From Allolobophora icterica (lineage: Eukaryota; Annelida; Clitellata; Crassiclitellata; Lumbricidae): a stretch of DNA of 64,000 nt. The notes beneath the pieces are model-generated. The model was not told the DNA's origin. It saw only the letters and a list, made by a program, of their open reading frames with translations, and searched no databases. The stretch is taken from the NCBI GenBank assembly GCA_963556255.1, contig OY744610.1, positions 59,375,164 through 59,439,163 of the forward strand, in the 5' to 3' direction. The position numbers and the translations under genes are program-made. Positions 1-33,913 of this stretch are shown piece after piece (positions within the stretch are counted from its first letter, which is position 1; every line of letters begins with the position of its first letter).

Positions 1-82
1 CAGACAAGAACAGACAGACAGTCAGTTACATACACAAACATACAAAAACGCAGACAGCGACAGACGCGCAGACGAAACCCAC

Positions 83-22056
<21,974 letters not shown>

Positions 22057-22136
22057 CTGAAAAAACAATGGAGCCTCAAGTTTGAAACAATAGTGCAGCC
22101 TTAAGTCTGAAACAACAGTGTAGCCTGAAGAACAAC

Positions 22137-22370
22137 TGGGGTATGGTGGCTCAGTGGGAAGTTCGGCGCCTTGTGACCGGAAGGTTGCAGGTTCGAATCC
22201 CACTCTAGCCGCTGCATACGGACCTTGGGCAAGTCCTTCACTCGCAATTGCTCGTGGCGTTTGCGTGAAAATTCCGGCACAGTATCAAATGCTGTAGTCG
22301 GGAGCGCCTCTGAGTAGTAGTTGACTTCGAGAGGCGCTATAGAAATATCCGGAATAAATAAATAAAAAAT
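22137..22370 (+). mobile_element. tRNA-derived SINE with GCGCTATA tail (SINE-C)
   Basis: A-box-like TGGTGGCTCAGTGGGAAG and B-box GGTTCGAATCC are spaced as in a tRNA head. The body holds GGGCAAGTCCTTCACTCGCA. The 3' tail GAGCGCCTCTGAGTAG, then CGAGAGGCGCTATAGAAAT, closely matches the 3' end of the LINE at 24459-24645, and an AATAAATA run follows. Confidence 0.85.
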
Positions 22371-22377
22371 AAATAGA

Positions 22378-22560
22378 TAGGTTAGACACAGCGCTCGGCC
22401 TGTAATGTGGAGAGTACAGGTTCGAGCTTCGCCCAAGGTAGTTAATGTGTAAGGACCCTGAGCAAGTCCTTCACTCACAGTTGCTCAGCGCCATCGATGT
22501 TCTGTCGTATGGTCGTGTGTGCACTTCTGGACTTTAGAAGGAGGGCAAGAAGAAGTTTAA
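22378..22560 (+). mobile_element. SINE-B copy
   Basis: The head contains AGCGCTCGGCCTGTAATG and the B box GGTTCGAGCTTC; the body contains GAGCAAGTCCTTCACTCACA and GCTCAGCGCCATCGATG. It directly follows the SINE-C copy. Confidence 0.7.
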
Positions 22561-23600
22561 TTTTAGGCATGCCACAAGGGTTTTTAATCGCAACACATTC
22601 ACCGTTTAGAAAAGCCAGCTGCTAGTAATTAGGGACTTAACTTAAGAGGTACATTGTAGCGTAATTTTTAATTGCAATAACAGAAAGAGAAACTCCTCAA
22701 AGGCACTACCGGCTCAACACAAAACCACAAATGAATATATTGACCTTCAAAGACTTATGAAAAAGAAGCTAAAGAAAGTATAAGGAGCAAACAGAAGTTG
22801 CTATTCCTGAATAGTTTGCCTAGCAACCAATATAAAGTACTCAAATTTGGTACTCAGTGGTACTCTAACACTTAACGAAAGGATGTATTCCCATGTAATG
22901 GTTTTCAAAGGCTTATGGAAAAGAGGCAAACGTAAGACTAAGGAGCTCATGTCAGACGTTGCTAGGCAACCATTTTTCGAATAGGTTGCCTATCAACCAG
23001 TTTAACTGTACAGTTCAAGGGGAATCACAGGACACACTACACTCCACTCATCTGCACTGCAACAGGGAGGGGTCTACGACACACACAACATAATCATTGG
23101 TTCACAGCACAATCGACACAACACTAGCACTTTTCTTTTTACTATTAAATTCACAGAAAGCACACTGTACACACAAACCACACTGCAACAAACAGGTTAG
23201 GAAGTGAACTCAGCTACTGACCTTCATGCATGGCCATGTTTCTTAAGCATGCACAACTCTCTCTCTCTCTCAACTTAGATAAACCTGAAATGACAAACAC
23301 AAACGAGCGGTCTGAGACAGGCGGACTCCACAGAATAACAAATCGCGGACTCGGACTCCGTGGATTAACAAACCGCAAACTGGAATTTTGGGACGACTGC
23401 ATGCAAGACGAATTCTTAAAACGTGTTGCCACCCGTCAGTCATGCAGAGATAACGTAAGAGTTATTCTCCAAGCGAACGCCTGAAATTTCCATGCGTTAA
23501 AGCAACAAAGACTAGATGTTGCTTTTATCAGAACTGTTAACAACACGTAGGGTCAACACACGAAACGAAAATTCTCAGCTCCTAATCATCGACCCTCCTC
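22560..23600. repeat. About 170-bp tandem duplication, otherwise unassigned
   Basis: 22740-22835 and 22900-23000 are diverged copies sharing TTCAAAG-CTTATG-AAAAG, GGAGC, GTTGCTA and GTTGCCTA-CAACCA. A short tract of CT repeats lies at 23260. The small open frame at 23230-23484 has no support beyond being open. Confidence 0.6.
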
Positions 23601-23612
23601 AACACAACCGCT

Positions 23613-23880
23613 GCTCTGAGGAGACACTACATAAGGTCTTGAAAGACGCGGTTCGATACCCGTAAGCTCCCTATAGGTCGACTCAGCCTTCCACTCCCTA
23701 GGAGTGTAAAATGAGAGGGCGTCTAACAGGCTGCCAATATGTATTCTATAAGATCTTGATAATTGTACTGTCATATGTTTCAATGTTAATTACTGCAGTT
23801 TGTCAGTGAGCTTGTCAATAAACATGATTATTATTATTATTATTATTATTATTATCATTATTATTATTATTAAGTCTATA
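23613..23880 (+). mobile_element. tRNA-SINE with conserved central motif (SINE-V), copy 1
   Basis: The B-box-like GCGGTTCGATACCC is followed by GTCGACTCAGCCTTCCACTC, CTAGGAGTGTAAAATGAG and, after about 100 bp, an ATT run. The ACTCAGCCTTCCA...AAAATGAG block recurs in many metazoan SINEs. A minus copy lies at 44048-44350. Confidence 0.7.
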
Positions 23881-24458
23881 CTGGTTTGGCTAAAACACTC
23901 ACAGATACAAGAAACTGAAGCGAAAACATAATTTTATTCGTTGTTGCCCGACACCGAACACTTTTGTCTACTTCAAAAGACCACATTAGTGTCCGAAAAC
24001 AAACCACACTAAACGGACAGTGCTCAATTATCACAAAACAGAAGCTACGGACTGAACTATGTGGAAAGGTTCACACTTGTACATGGAATAGCAACAGAAA
24101 CACAATGCCTTGAAAGCCTATGGAAAAAAACAAGTAGATTCAGCAACACCGCTGATAATTGGCAAGTTATCCAGGTGTGCCGCAAGCTTCATATCTCAGT
24201 AGGTAGAGATTCTGATGTGGAGACGTTTTCCAAAGCTGGGTGGGTTGACATGGAATACTCTATGTTATCTTCAGACACACAATGGCACATACATATAATG
24301 AAACATACATACGTCCATACATACACAATGTTACACATATACACATAAACATACATACATACATAGATACATACATACACACACATGTATACATACATAT
24401 ATACACAAGCATGCATACACACAAGCATGCATACATGTCATACTTACATACATACATT
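23881..24458. repeat. Unassigned DNA and CATA microsatellite
   Basis: 24285-24455 is an imperfect ACATACATACAC array. The preceding 400 bp shows nothing definite. Confidence 0.7.
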
Positions 24459-24645
24459 TGCTGTAGTGGGTCCCACGATCTGGAATGACATTCCCCCTGT
24501 GCTCAGGGCCAATCTAATGACTGGCTTTTCCTCATCGGTCTCGCGTTCCCTAAAGGCATTTCTGTTTCCCCGGGGCTTCTGTGCTGAGAGCACCTCTGAA
24601 TAGTTATTCTGCGAGAGGCGCTTTATAAATTTCTAGATACAATAC
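24459..24645 (+). mobile_element. LINE 3' end with RT C terminus and SINE-like tail
   Basis: The frame reads AVVGPTIWNDIPPVLRA, then SVSRSLKAFLFPR and a stop, the typical C-terminal block of CR1/L2-like reverse transcriptases (xxPxxWNxLP...SFKxxLKxxLF). Its 3' untranslated end, GCACCTCTGAATAG then GCGAGAGGCGCTTTATAAAT, is the same tail as SINE-C at 22137-22370. Confidence 0.8.
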
Positions 24646-27110
24646 AATACATACACACATAAACATGCATACATACATACATACACACACACACAAACAT
24701 ATGCATGCTCAGTGCTCATAGCATTGTTAGATCAAGACATAATCAAAATGCATGGCAGTGGGTATGTCTCAACATTAAAAATGGATCATTTAGTCAGTCA
24801 GTAAGTCAGTCAGTCAATCAGTCTACCAATCTGGCAGTTAGTCAGACCGCCAGCCAACCCTGAACTCAACTAGGGAAGTGCTAAGCTATTAACACCTTAT
24901 AAGACTTTCATCTGTATGTGGAGCCTCGAGATCTCAGCCATCTGGTGAGGCATACAGACAAGCACCCAAAGGCACACACACACACAAACAGACACATGCA
25001 AACACACACACATTTATAAACAAGCACATAAATGCACACGAGAAGAGCAAACCAAAACATCAGGAACAATTCAATATTTATAACAAAATGAATGAATGAA
25101 TGAATGAATGAATGAACCCATGCTGCCACAGATACGCCTGTTGCCTAAGAATAGTTCGCTTGTTTTTTTATAAGTTACTTAAGTCCAGTTTATATTGCCG
25201 TGGTTGGGCTGGGAGCGCTTCTGAGTAGGTAACTTGAGGGGGCGCTATATTAAATTTTCAAAGTGAATGAAATGAATGAATGAATTACTAAAGGCCACAC
25301 TCCACTAACCAGTCACCAGATGGCAGCATACGTCGGCCATCTAGTGAATGCCTAGCAAATGATGTTTTAAACTGGTCAGTTTCCTCGAAATATATATACA
25401 TCTCAGTCAGACATCAGCAAATTCAGAAGGAAATATTACCAAAGAAATTATTAAGGACACGATCATTGAGACGTCAAGTCGAGGTCGTTACATCCAGTGC
25501 AAACAAATCATGTAAGAGGAGGAAGAGGATAGGAGTTAACTTATAAATAGATACTTTATAAATGCGTGTTTACTCCTCATCAGTCAGTCAGTAAGTCAGT
25601 GTTTACACTTCATCACATTACTCGTTTACATTACATAACTACATTACACTGATTACATTACATAACATTATAATTAAGTTCCTATTCTGGTAGTAGTTTC
25701 CATCTACTGTATTAAATCTCATCTTGTGTTTGCTAGAAAACAACATTAGCCACAACATGTCCGAGTGTCTGCCTGCCTGACTCCTTTGCATCTTGACCTG
25801 GAACCGATTTCACCCTGCCCACCTATCGATATGTTTTGACTAAAAACCTGTGAATAAGACAGTTCCTGCAACTTCGTTTTTAAGCGCTGTAGAAATTTCG
25901 AGATTATGATTACTTTGTAAAAACGAGCAAGACAGCAGAACTGGAAATTTCGGTTATAACAAGCACAATTGGAAAGAAGTAATGAAGTAATTGGTTATTT
26001 CTTTGAGACTGACATAGCGCTGTATTCTTCCTTACAGCAAACTATCTAAGGGCAACAGCACAGCAATTTTACACATCAACATCAATTTTTTAAATGTAAA
26101 ATAACGAGATATAACACAAAACTACGAAACTGCAGGTCAAGGTACGGTCAAGGTGAGGTCAAGGTGAGGTCAATGTCAACATCTGACCCAATGTCATAAT
26201 AAACCAAAACAATGCATGACACAGAACAGCATACCACAAAATTTGATTATATAACACACAAAAAACAAACATGGTAATAAAACACGATATCTATCTAACA
26301 GTAAATGCTAACTATGTAAAGTAATACCAGATACGGGCACAGCAAATGGGTCATGACCTAAACAAATAATAACTATAATTATTATTACATAACACTTCCA
26401 AGTGGTCTCCAGAACATGCTATACAACAGCTAAGATACACACAAACATGCAAAATCATAGCCTGGCTTCTGGTTTCTGAGCTAATGATTGATGCTTTCGA
26501 CATTATTATAATATTTATAAATATATTATTTATTAATATATAAATATATCATTTATTACTTTACATATTTATAAATTATAACGGCGCTATAGAAATCATT
26601 AGATAAGGGGATGCATACAATACCATACTATGTAATACAACACCATGCAACAAAATCAGCACGCCGAAAAACTGTGTAGGAAATGCTTCATGACCCAAAC
26701 GGAAATAGGTCATGAACTACTTGCGTTACCGAAACCTTTCGAGGGCGTGTCCTCGGTGACCGATTCAATACATCATAACTTAATAATTTATCACACGTCA
26801 TGGGCGGACATGATGGACGACTTTGGGTAAGGATCACTAACAATCTGGGTTTCTTTCCAAACAAAATTTTCAAAAATATTAATAATTTAAACGTGTCATA
26901 GTGTGAAAATACGACTTGATGGCAGACGAAACCTTTCAAATGATAACTGCAGCCCCTACGTTCGACTACAACCAATGTAAGAAATTAGAATCGCTGTAAA
27001 TCCCAACATTATACATTTATAATGCAGATAATGTGAGTATGATATAATGTACCTCGGTATTAATGTGTCTGAATAATCGATTAAACGACACAGAGTAAAA
27101 TAAAATAATT
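24646..27110. other. Intergenic DNA with short simple repeats and SINE tails
   Basis: Short CATA, CAGT and GAATGAATGAAT runs and SINE-tail fragments (25209-25260 GGGGGCGCTATATTAAAT; 25883 AGCGCTGTAGAAATT; 26583 GGCGCTATAGAAAT) are visible. Short AAGGTGAGGTC repeats lie near 26140. No gene is supported. Confidence 0.6.
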
Positions 27111-27517
27111 ATTCATGCCACTTGTTATTATGATTTTTCTCTCCGCTCAACAGAGGTTGTTTAACACCTTTGCTACTCTGGTTCCCTGCTACGCAGAGCC
27201 AAACCATACGGTGTTCGTGAGGGCACATAGCAAACGGCAAATTGATAATAAGGGATATGGAAACAATAACAACAGTAGCAACAACAACAATAATATAATC
27301 ATGACTATCGTTATTACCCGAATACTTTGCCTATTTTTTTAATTCTGAGGGAAAATTTGTACCTGATATAAAATAACAATAATAAAAATGATAACAAATA
27401 ATTGTAGTAACAATATAAAACTACCTTGGCACTTCAGACAATAATGACAACGATAGTGTTCTGCTTACTACCAATAATAATGATGATTATAATGATGATG
27501 TCCAGCCACAGCCTCCA
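27111..27517. other. AT-rich intergenic DNA
   Basis: AAC/AAT short repeats only. No gene seen. Confidence 0.45.
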
Positions 27518-27525
27518 TAGGCGTA

Positions 27526-28078
27526 AACTCCTATAGGCCGCTAGGCTGGAGCCCCCCAATAATTGAGGCGCTAGGCTTGCCCAGCCATTGAGCCCCCCCC
27601 CCAATATTCTGACAGTAGTCACATTTTTTCGCATAAACTACAATATGTTACAACTTGCAATTACATGCACAGTGCAGTGGTGTACAATTCTTGTTTTTCC
27701 GTATAGATCTCAGGCTCAGCCTCTCTGCAGTCTGTACAAGACCGCATATATATGACCGATGATACATGATATTCAAGGCCACAGACGTACGTGTGTGCGG
27801 TGTCTGTGATGTCCATGGTCTAGGCATGGACATCTAGATATTAATAATATCCAGATGTTCATGGTCTAGGCCGCGGACCCAGGGTATGAAAGGCGAAGTC
27901 TAGGCCACCCTGATGCGTCGGGGTATCACCTTATTTGACCCTCATGCAGTAGAACAAGGCTGCACATGAACCAGATTCTCCCCTTCAAGCGTACCCACTG
28001 CGTACCCACTTTAGGGCATATCTCTCTCAGTTCCAGCGCTTAGAAAAGCCTGAAATAATAATATCTGCCGTGTCCGTC

Positions 28079-28162
<84 letters not shown>

Positions 28163-28681
28163 TTTTTCTCTCGCTCTCTCTCTCTCGCTCTCTCTTTTTC
28201 TTTCTCTGTCTCTCTCTCTCTTGTTTTCTCTCGCTCTGTCTCTAGCAGTCTTTCCCTCTGCACTGTCTACAGTACACACGACTGCAGTCTGCATTCTTTG
28301 TGTTACTCGGCCTGACGTGAATTTAAATTAGTCCTTCTTGTTCAGAATAGTTATTCGTTTTCTTTTAAACAAAACAACGACTTTTATTAATTTCCGAACA
28401 GAACTTCTGGAAGTGGTCAAGTGCAGACGGATTATATCAATTAATTATTTCTTATTTGAATAAAATAACAGTCTACACTTTGTAAAACCAAAATATGTCA
28501 AGCGGACCACCAGTAAAGAAACTCAAGCAGTCTCTACTCTCATTCAGTGGTAGTGTGAATCGACAACCGTCCGCTGGCGCCAATACTTCAGGTAACAATA
28601 TCAAACTATAATAATTTCTGATGTCGCGTCACTTTCGGATATAGACTAAAACGGGCGAAGCCCTCCCCGCCACCTGTCGGG

Positions 28682-28755
<74 letters not shown>

Positions 28756-29589
28756 TACATTTTTTACTCTCAAGCACATTAAAGTTTCTAAACTAAATTT
28801 ACATACCATGATTTTTCACGGGTTGCATCTAGTGCATAGGCCTAACATAATCTTGTGGCAGGCAAGACGGTAAGGTACAAATTTACATGAAGGGGATAAG
28901 TTAGTCAAAAATCAATTATCAATAGCATTTTGACTAGACAAGCTACCGATGTCTCAGAAATTATACATTCAAGGCCCAATTTCGTGGAAAGTTATTTTGA
29001 TCCCAATAGATTTAATTAGTCGTGATGTGATAAGCTTATATACTGTTGGAAAGCAGAGGATTAGCCTACAGATGATTTGTTAAAAATTCAAATCTAGCCA
29101 ATTGTCGATTTTGTTTTTCAATTTATCTGGTGTATTTTTCACAATACCCCATGGCCCCAGTCCCTCAACCGACACAATCCCATCCACAACCACACGTCTG
29201 ACGAACAACGTTCTGATCTGCGCTATCCATTCTTTGTAGCTGAATCTGATCTGCTATCAGTTACATCAGTGGCTGACTGCAATCCACGGGAGCCAGCAAT
29301 ATATAGCGACACTTACGATTAACTGTGAACTGATTACGGCCTGGTTTTGGTGTGCCATTGGAGACCGGTGCAATAGAAGTTACTGATTACATTATATTAC
29401 AATTGTTTTTACTCTAGAATGTGATGCAAACCATACAATTGCACGGTCACCGCATGCCCTAAACTGCAGGAAACCGCTGGCTGCCGGCGCCTCGGAAGGG
29501 CAGGGGAGAAGACGGGAGGGATAGGGAGGGGTAGGGAAGGGAAAGGCAATGGGCCCCCCCCCAATATTTTTGACAAGTTTACGCCTATG
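27526..29589 (+). mobile_element. hAT element (2,064 bp), internally deleted
   Basis: Termini CATAGGCGTAAACT and AGTTTACGCCTATG are inverted repeats flanked by a perfect 8-bp duplication ACAGCCTC (27518-27525, 29590-29597). Subterminal CCCCCCAATA motifs occur at both ends. Inside are a plus-strand transposase-like first exon (28495-28591), a TC run (28084-28155) and a TCTG run (28681-28752), but no catalytic domain. The 133-bp element at 42216-42348 has the same ends and is probably its MITE derivative. Confidence 0.87.
28495..28591 (+). pseudogene. N-terminal exon remnant of hAT transposase
   Basis: An ATG opens MSSGPPVKKLKQSLLSFSG and continues for 32 codons to a GTAACA donor. The short basic start with a KQ-SLLSF motif resembles N termini of TTF/MYM-finger hAT transposases. 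No downstream exon with a finger or DDE domain is visible within the element. Assignment rests on motif and context. Confidence 0.5.
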
Positions 29590-29597
29590 ACAGCCTC

Positions 29598-30365
29598 TGT
29601 CTTTAGCTGTGGTTGGGATAGCCTTGGGTCTCGTTGAGATGCGCTATGTAAGCTTATATTCTCTGAACGAATGAATGAATGAATGGTAATGATGATAATA
29701 ATAATAATAATAATAAGGAAGGCAACCGGACTCGGACCTCCACTGGACATTGATCTCTGGACAACCCCTCTGATGCGACGCAGAGCTCGTGAATAAGCTG
29801 GTATCCCTCTCTTAGCAAAACGTAGCGCTATAAATTTGGAGTTTACGATTACGATCAATAACGATCAATTGCGATATAGGCAGTGAGGCAGTCTAAAAGG
29901 ATTAGGTGATTTTAAATGTAGGTGGTTGTTGAATTATTATTCTTTCTTCTTTTAACCGATTTTACTATCAACTTTTCCTTAAAATTTCATCACTTTGGTT
30001 ACCTTTACTTTCCGCCGCAAAAGACAATTATTGTTTTATCCGTTTATTTCTTGCTTCTGTCAGTTTTTGCGTTTTGTATTGCGGCTGTCCGTGAGTCGGA
30101 CAATCACCGTATTATCGCTCATTTTATGTGCATTGGTCTGATGGTCGGTTTCGTTCTGTGCAACAGGTTCCCCCATTGCTCTGTAATTATTCATATATAG
30201 GACCAAACTAACCTGGCTGGCACACTATAGCTTTCTGTGTTCATGAGTCGCCCATGAACTGAAGATTCTTTTCTTTCTGGACTAAATTAAGTCACGCCTT
30301 TGTACCTGTTGCGTGGTTCTGGTCAATCAGAGGTGGTTTCCTCGGCTGCCCCACTGAAACGGGCA
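29598..30365. other. SINE-tail fragments and unassigned DNA
   Basis: TGCGCTATGTAAGC (29640) and TAGCGCTATAAATTTGG (29823) are SINE-type tails followed by ATGA or GATTACGATT repeats. A hydrophobic open frame at 29922-30200 lacks splice context or a recognisable family. Confidence 0.5.
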
Positions 30366-30369
30366 TGTT

Positions 30370-31335
30370 ATTGTAAACGTAGTTTTTCAGTAGCGACCGA
30401 ATGGTCTCAACCCTGCTCATTTTTCAGTGAACTCATCGGGCGCTATCCTTCAAAACCGCTGCCGTTTGAATGGGTGCCACGCCATTTAAGGCCCCTGTGT
30501 AAGAACCGTGCTAGCTCAAGAATCCAATCTTTGTGGTTGTTTCGTCATTTTGGAATGGGGTTTGAGTATGGTTGCTGATTTCTTGGATTGTGTTCCTCTG
30601 CAGTGCCTTTTTCAGTCTGGTGCAGGAAATTCATTTAATCTTGCCCCAGGCATAGCGTTCTCACCTAAGCCTTATCTGTATGTATTACCTACTAGTAGAA
30701 ATGTGTCATTTCCTTCAGGAATGCAGTCAAGTTCATGCATTTGTCATTGGCATTTAATTTTTTCCTTCTCAGTATTGGTTGAGCTCGATTTCTCAAAAGC
30801 GTTTAACAACCTTCACTGTGAGCATTGCTTTCTGCTGTTAGTGACATTCTTCCCAAACACGTGCCTTTCTGCCATTTGGCTTATTTGGAGTGCATCAGTA
30901 CTCCACTTTGACCAATGCATCCTGCTATTACAGGGAGATTCATTTGGTTCGCTGCTTTTTTGTCTCCCTCTTCCAGGGCTCGAAGTGGGAAACAATAAGT
31001 GCCGGTATGGATATAAGAACCATTCCCCTTCCTTCGCCCTCCCCGATACCGTCTTTGGGCCATACCGGTATGGATCTTTCGCCTGGAGAAGTTCCGGTAT
31101 GCTTACAGCCGGCCAGGAGAGGTGCCGGTATGGCATACCGTTTCATACCGTCCCACTTCGAGCACTGCCCTCTTCAGCCAGTTCTACAGGGCTTCTCTTA
31201 CAACTCATTCTGGGATATTTGGATGACTGGACTTTGAAAAGTCGTCCGATGTGGCAGCAGATACAACAGCGGTTGACCGGTAGAACCCCTTGGACTGCAA
31301 CTGAACATCATCCTTACCTGGCAAAATGAGACTCT
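30370..31335 (+). pseudogene. Non-LTR reverse transcriptase pseudogene
   Basis: RT motifs remain in order: ELDFSKAFNNLHCEH (motif A aspartate and Phe), QGDSFGSLLFCLPL (motif B-like QGDP-LGP-LF), and GYLDDWTL (motif C, x-x-DD). Upstream stretches are diverged and frameshifted. The interval between motifs B and C is split by the hAT element at 30974-31167. No endonuclease domain is recognisable. Removing the insert and one target copy brings LFCLPL next to SASSTGLLLQLI, in line with the family. Confidence 0.8.
30974..31167. mobile_element. hAT MITE (194 bp) inside the RT pseudogene
   Basis: Termini CAGGGCTCGAAGTGGGA and TCCCACTTCGAGCACTG are 17-bp inverted repeats with one mismatch, flanked by a perfect 8-bp CCCTCTTC (30966-30973, 31168-31175). 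The interior carries repeated CCGGTATGG/CCATACCGG palindromes. Confidence 0.93.
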
Positions 31336-31559
31336 CTCTTGTGTGATGGCCTTTATTCGGTCTTCAGCATTTCCATATCTGACAGTCGATGGCCACAAGC
31401 TTCTCCCGTTCAGAGCGCTTCCTGCCTTCATAGTCTGCTGCAGGCACCAGCGTCCTCAAATCCTCCGTGAATAGCAATGTGCAAACCAACGAGGACGCAC
31501 AGTTTGATACTATGCAGCAGTGTTGGTGCGAAGAGAGTAAAATATTACACCCAGTAAGC

Positions 31560-32303
31560 ATTTTAAAGTTTTGCTTGAAAGGTACAGTGTAACCAAGACA
31601 ACCTGCAATTTTTTACAACATTGCTTTTTTAACCAAAATCATACTACACATTATTTGTCACAAACTATTAAAAACATTGAGTCAAGTAAATAAATAAAAG
31701 CCTTTCTGAATACTGGTTTTTGACACACACCAAATGTTCAACATTTGCATTTAATTTACCACTTATATACTTAGCAATTAATTCACCAATTACGGCAGTT
31801 TATATGAGCTATAGACAAAGAACATTCACTTTCAGCAAACACAGTAGTTTAAAGAAATTTCTATGAAAGGTACATCATAACCAAGACAACTTAATATAAT
31901 ATTTGTGTATATATAGACAAGCTCATTGACAGACTGCAGCAAACAACATTGAAAGCCTATGAGGTTCTTATAGAACAAGGGATTAAAAGGTCGAGTCGAC
32001 CTATATGGAGTTCGCGAGTATTTAACCCGCGTGGGACCGATCTTCACGGAAGAATGTTACCGTTCATCTATCCCCTTCCTCCAACTTGCAAGTCTTTGTG
32101 GTGGTTTTAAACCAAAATCATTAATCGGTGTTAATCGACATTATTTGTTGACACATCAGTTTACACACTATTAAAAACATTGAGTCAAGTAAATAAATTT
32201 TAAGAAACCTTTCTGAATACTCGTTTTGACACGAAAAAATGTTCAGCATCCTTTTGCATTTAATTTACCACTTACTTAGCAATTAATTCACCACTTACAG
32301 CAC
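31560..32303. repeat. Direct duplication of a roughly 300-bp intergenic segment
   Basis: 31560-31800 and 31848-32303 share, in order, GAAAGGTACA, AACCAAGACAAC, ACTATTAAAAACATTGAGTC, GCATTTAATTTACCACTTA and AGCAATTAATTCACCA. The second copy carries about 200 bp of extra sequence. No coding signal. Confidence 0.8.
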
Positions 32304-33108
32304 TGCTACATGGCTGCACGTGTCCCACAATCGGCTAGGTTGTATAAACACCATATACCGAGAAAAACTTTCAAGCATTTCCAACAACATACCCTGAATA
32401 AGTAAATTATAAATAAATAAATAATGAACTTTTATATTTAGCCACCATTGTAAGCCACATAGACCACCAACACGAGTCACACACAACTTATGACTTATTC
32501 AGAGGAAAAACTAGCTATATACAATGTACATCGATGGTCATACGCACATACCGGTAGTCTCGTGATTGGCTAAGGCCATAATTATGAACTATACCCAGTC
32601 TTAATTGTCCAGTCATAATAAAGCTCTATACATATATAAACTTTCATTATACTAGATATTCATTTACATATTTTACATAAACACCATGCCTGCCCACTTT
32701 AGAGCCTAACAAACACCTGTCCACTATTAATGCATGTGACAACCATTGTTATATCTGCAGGTATATTTCTATCTGACACTTCTTTATCATTTCTCCTTTC
32801 TTTCCTTCAGCCTCAATCCTTGCCTTCCCTCCATCCATTCTCCCTTCCTCATGCAAATTACAACCCTCCCTTCCTAACCTCTCCTTTCGTCAATCAACCC
32901 TACCTCCCTTCGTCTTCTTTATTTCAAACCTGTCTTCATTCCATCAATCCTTCCATCCATCTCTCCCTCCATCCAGTTGTCAAACAACTGAAGGACCATT
33001 AACATTGTTTTGCAGACAGATTTACAGCATCTGGTAAATACTGCAACTGATGCTTTTCAGAGATTCAGCTTAACTGTAGTGAAGCAGAGAACAAACAGAC
33101 TGAAGATC
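32304..33108. other. Intergenic DNA, no gene seen
   Basis: AT-rich sequence followed by a CTTCC-rich tract (32790-32980). Confidence 0.45.
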
Positions 33109-33905
33109 AGCACAACCTCCTTTGACAGAAACTGTCGCCACATTCTCTCGGTCTATTTACGAAATGACTGAAAAACTCTGTTGGTGATCTTAAGGGCTTC
33201 CCACATATTAACTTCAAAGAAATTAGGACACGAGTGTATATCAGCACAACCTCCTTTGACAGAAACTGTCATGACATTCCCTCGGTCTATTTATGAAATG
33301 ACTGAAAAACTCTGTTGGTGATCTTAAGGGCTTCCCACATCTTAACTTCAAAGAAATTAGGACACAAGTGTATATCAGCACAACTTCCTTGGACAGAAAC
33401 TGTCACGACATTCCCTCGGTCTATTTATGAAATGACTGAAAAACTCTGTTGGTGATCTTAAGGGCTTCCCACATCTTAACTTCAAAGAAATTAGGACACA
33501 AGTATATATCAGCACAACTTCCTTGGACAGAAACTGTCACGACATTCCCTCGGTCTATTTATGAAATGACTGAAAAACTCTGTTGGTGATCTTAAGGGCT
33601 TCCCACATCTTAACTCCAAAGAAATTAAGGCACAAGTGTATATCAACACAACCTTCTTTGACAGAAACTGTCACCACATTCTCCTCCTTTGACAGAAACT
33701 GTCACCACATTCCCTCGGTCTATTTATAAAATGACTGAAAAACCCTGTCGGTGATTTTAAAAGCTCCCCACATCTTATCTCCAAAGAAATGAAGAACATG
33801 GGAATTTCAATAAGTTGGTCAGAATGACTGGAAAAAAACCTGTCGGTGATCTTAAAGGCTCCCCACATCTTAACTCCAAAGAAGTGAAGAACGTGGGGAT
33901 TTAAA
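33109..33905. repeat. About 134-bp tandem repeat, six units
   Basis: Units begin CAGCACAACCTCCTTTGACA at about 33110, 33242, 33376, 33510 and 33645, with shorter, more diverged units towards 33905. Each contains ATGACTGAAAAACTCTGTTG and TAAGGGCTTCCCACAT. The array abuts the 3' end of the coding-like segment at 33914-34264. Confidence 0.9.
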
Positions 33906-33913
33906 CAAGTTGA

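Noticed and set aside
22137..22215. Possible functional tRNA gene
   Set aside because: A and B boxes are present but the acceptor and anticodon stems do not pair and the sequence runs into a SINE body and tail. The same holds for SINE-B and SINE-V heads at 45145, 45371, 56130 and 23613.
30813..31237. Overlapping open frames on both strands near 31 kb
   Set aside because: They are shadows of the RT pseudogene and of the palindromic CCGGTATGG repeats in the MITE.
30508..31329. A 273-codon open frame as a novel host protein
   Set aside because: It contains decayed RT motifs (DFSKAFN, LDD) and is interrupted by a hAT MITE, so it is a retroelement pseudogene.
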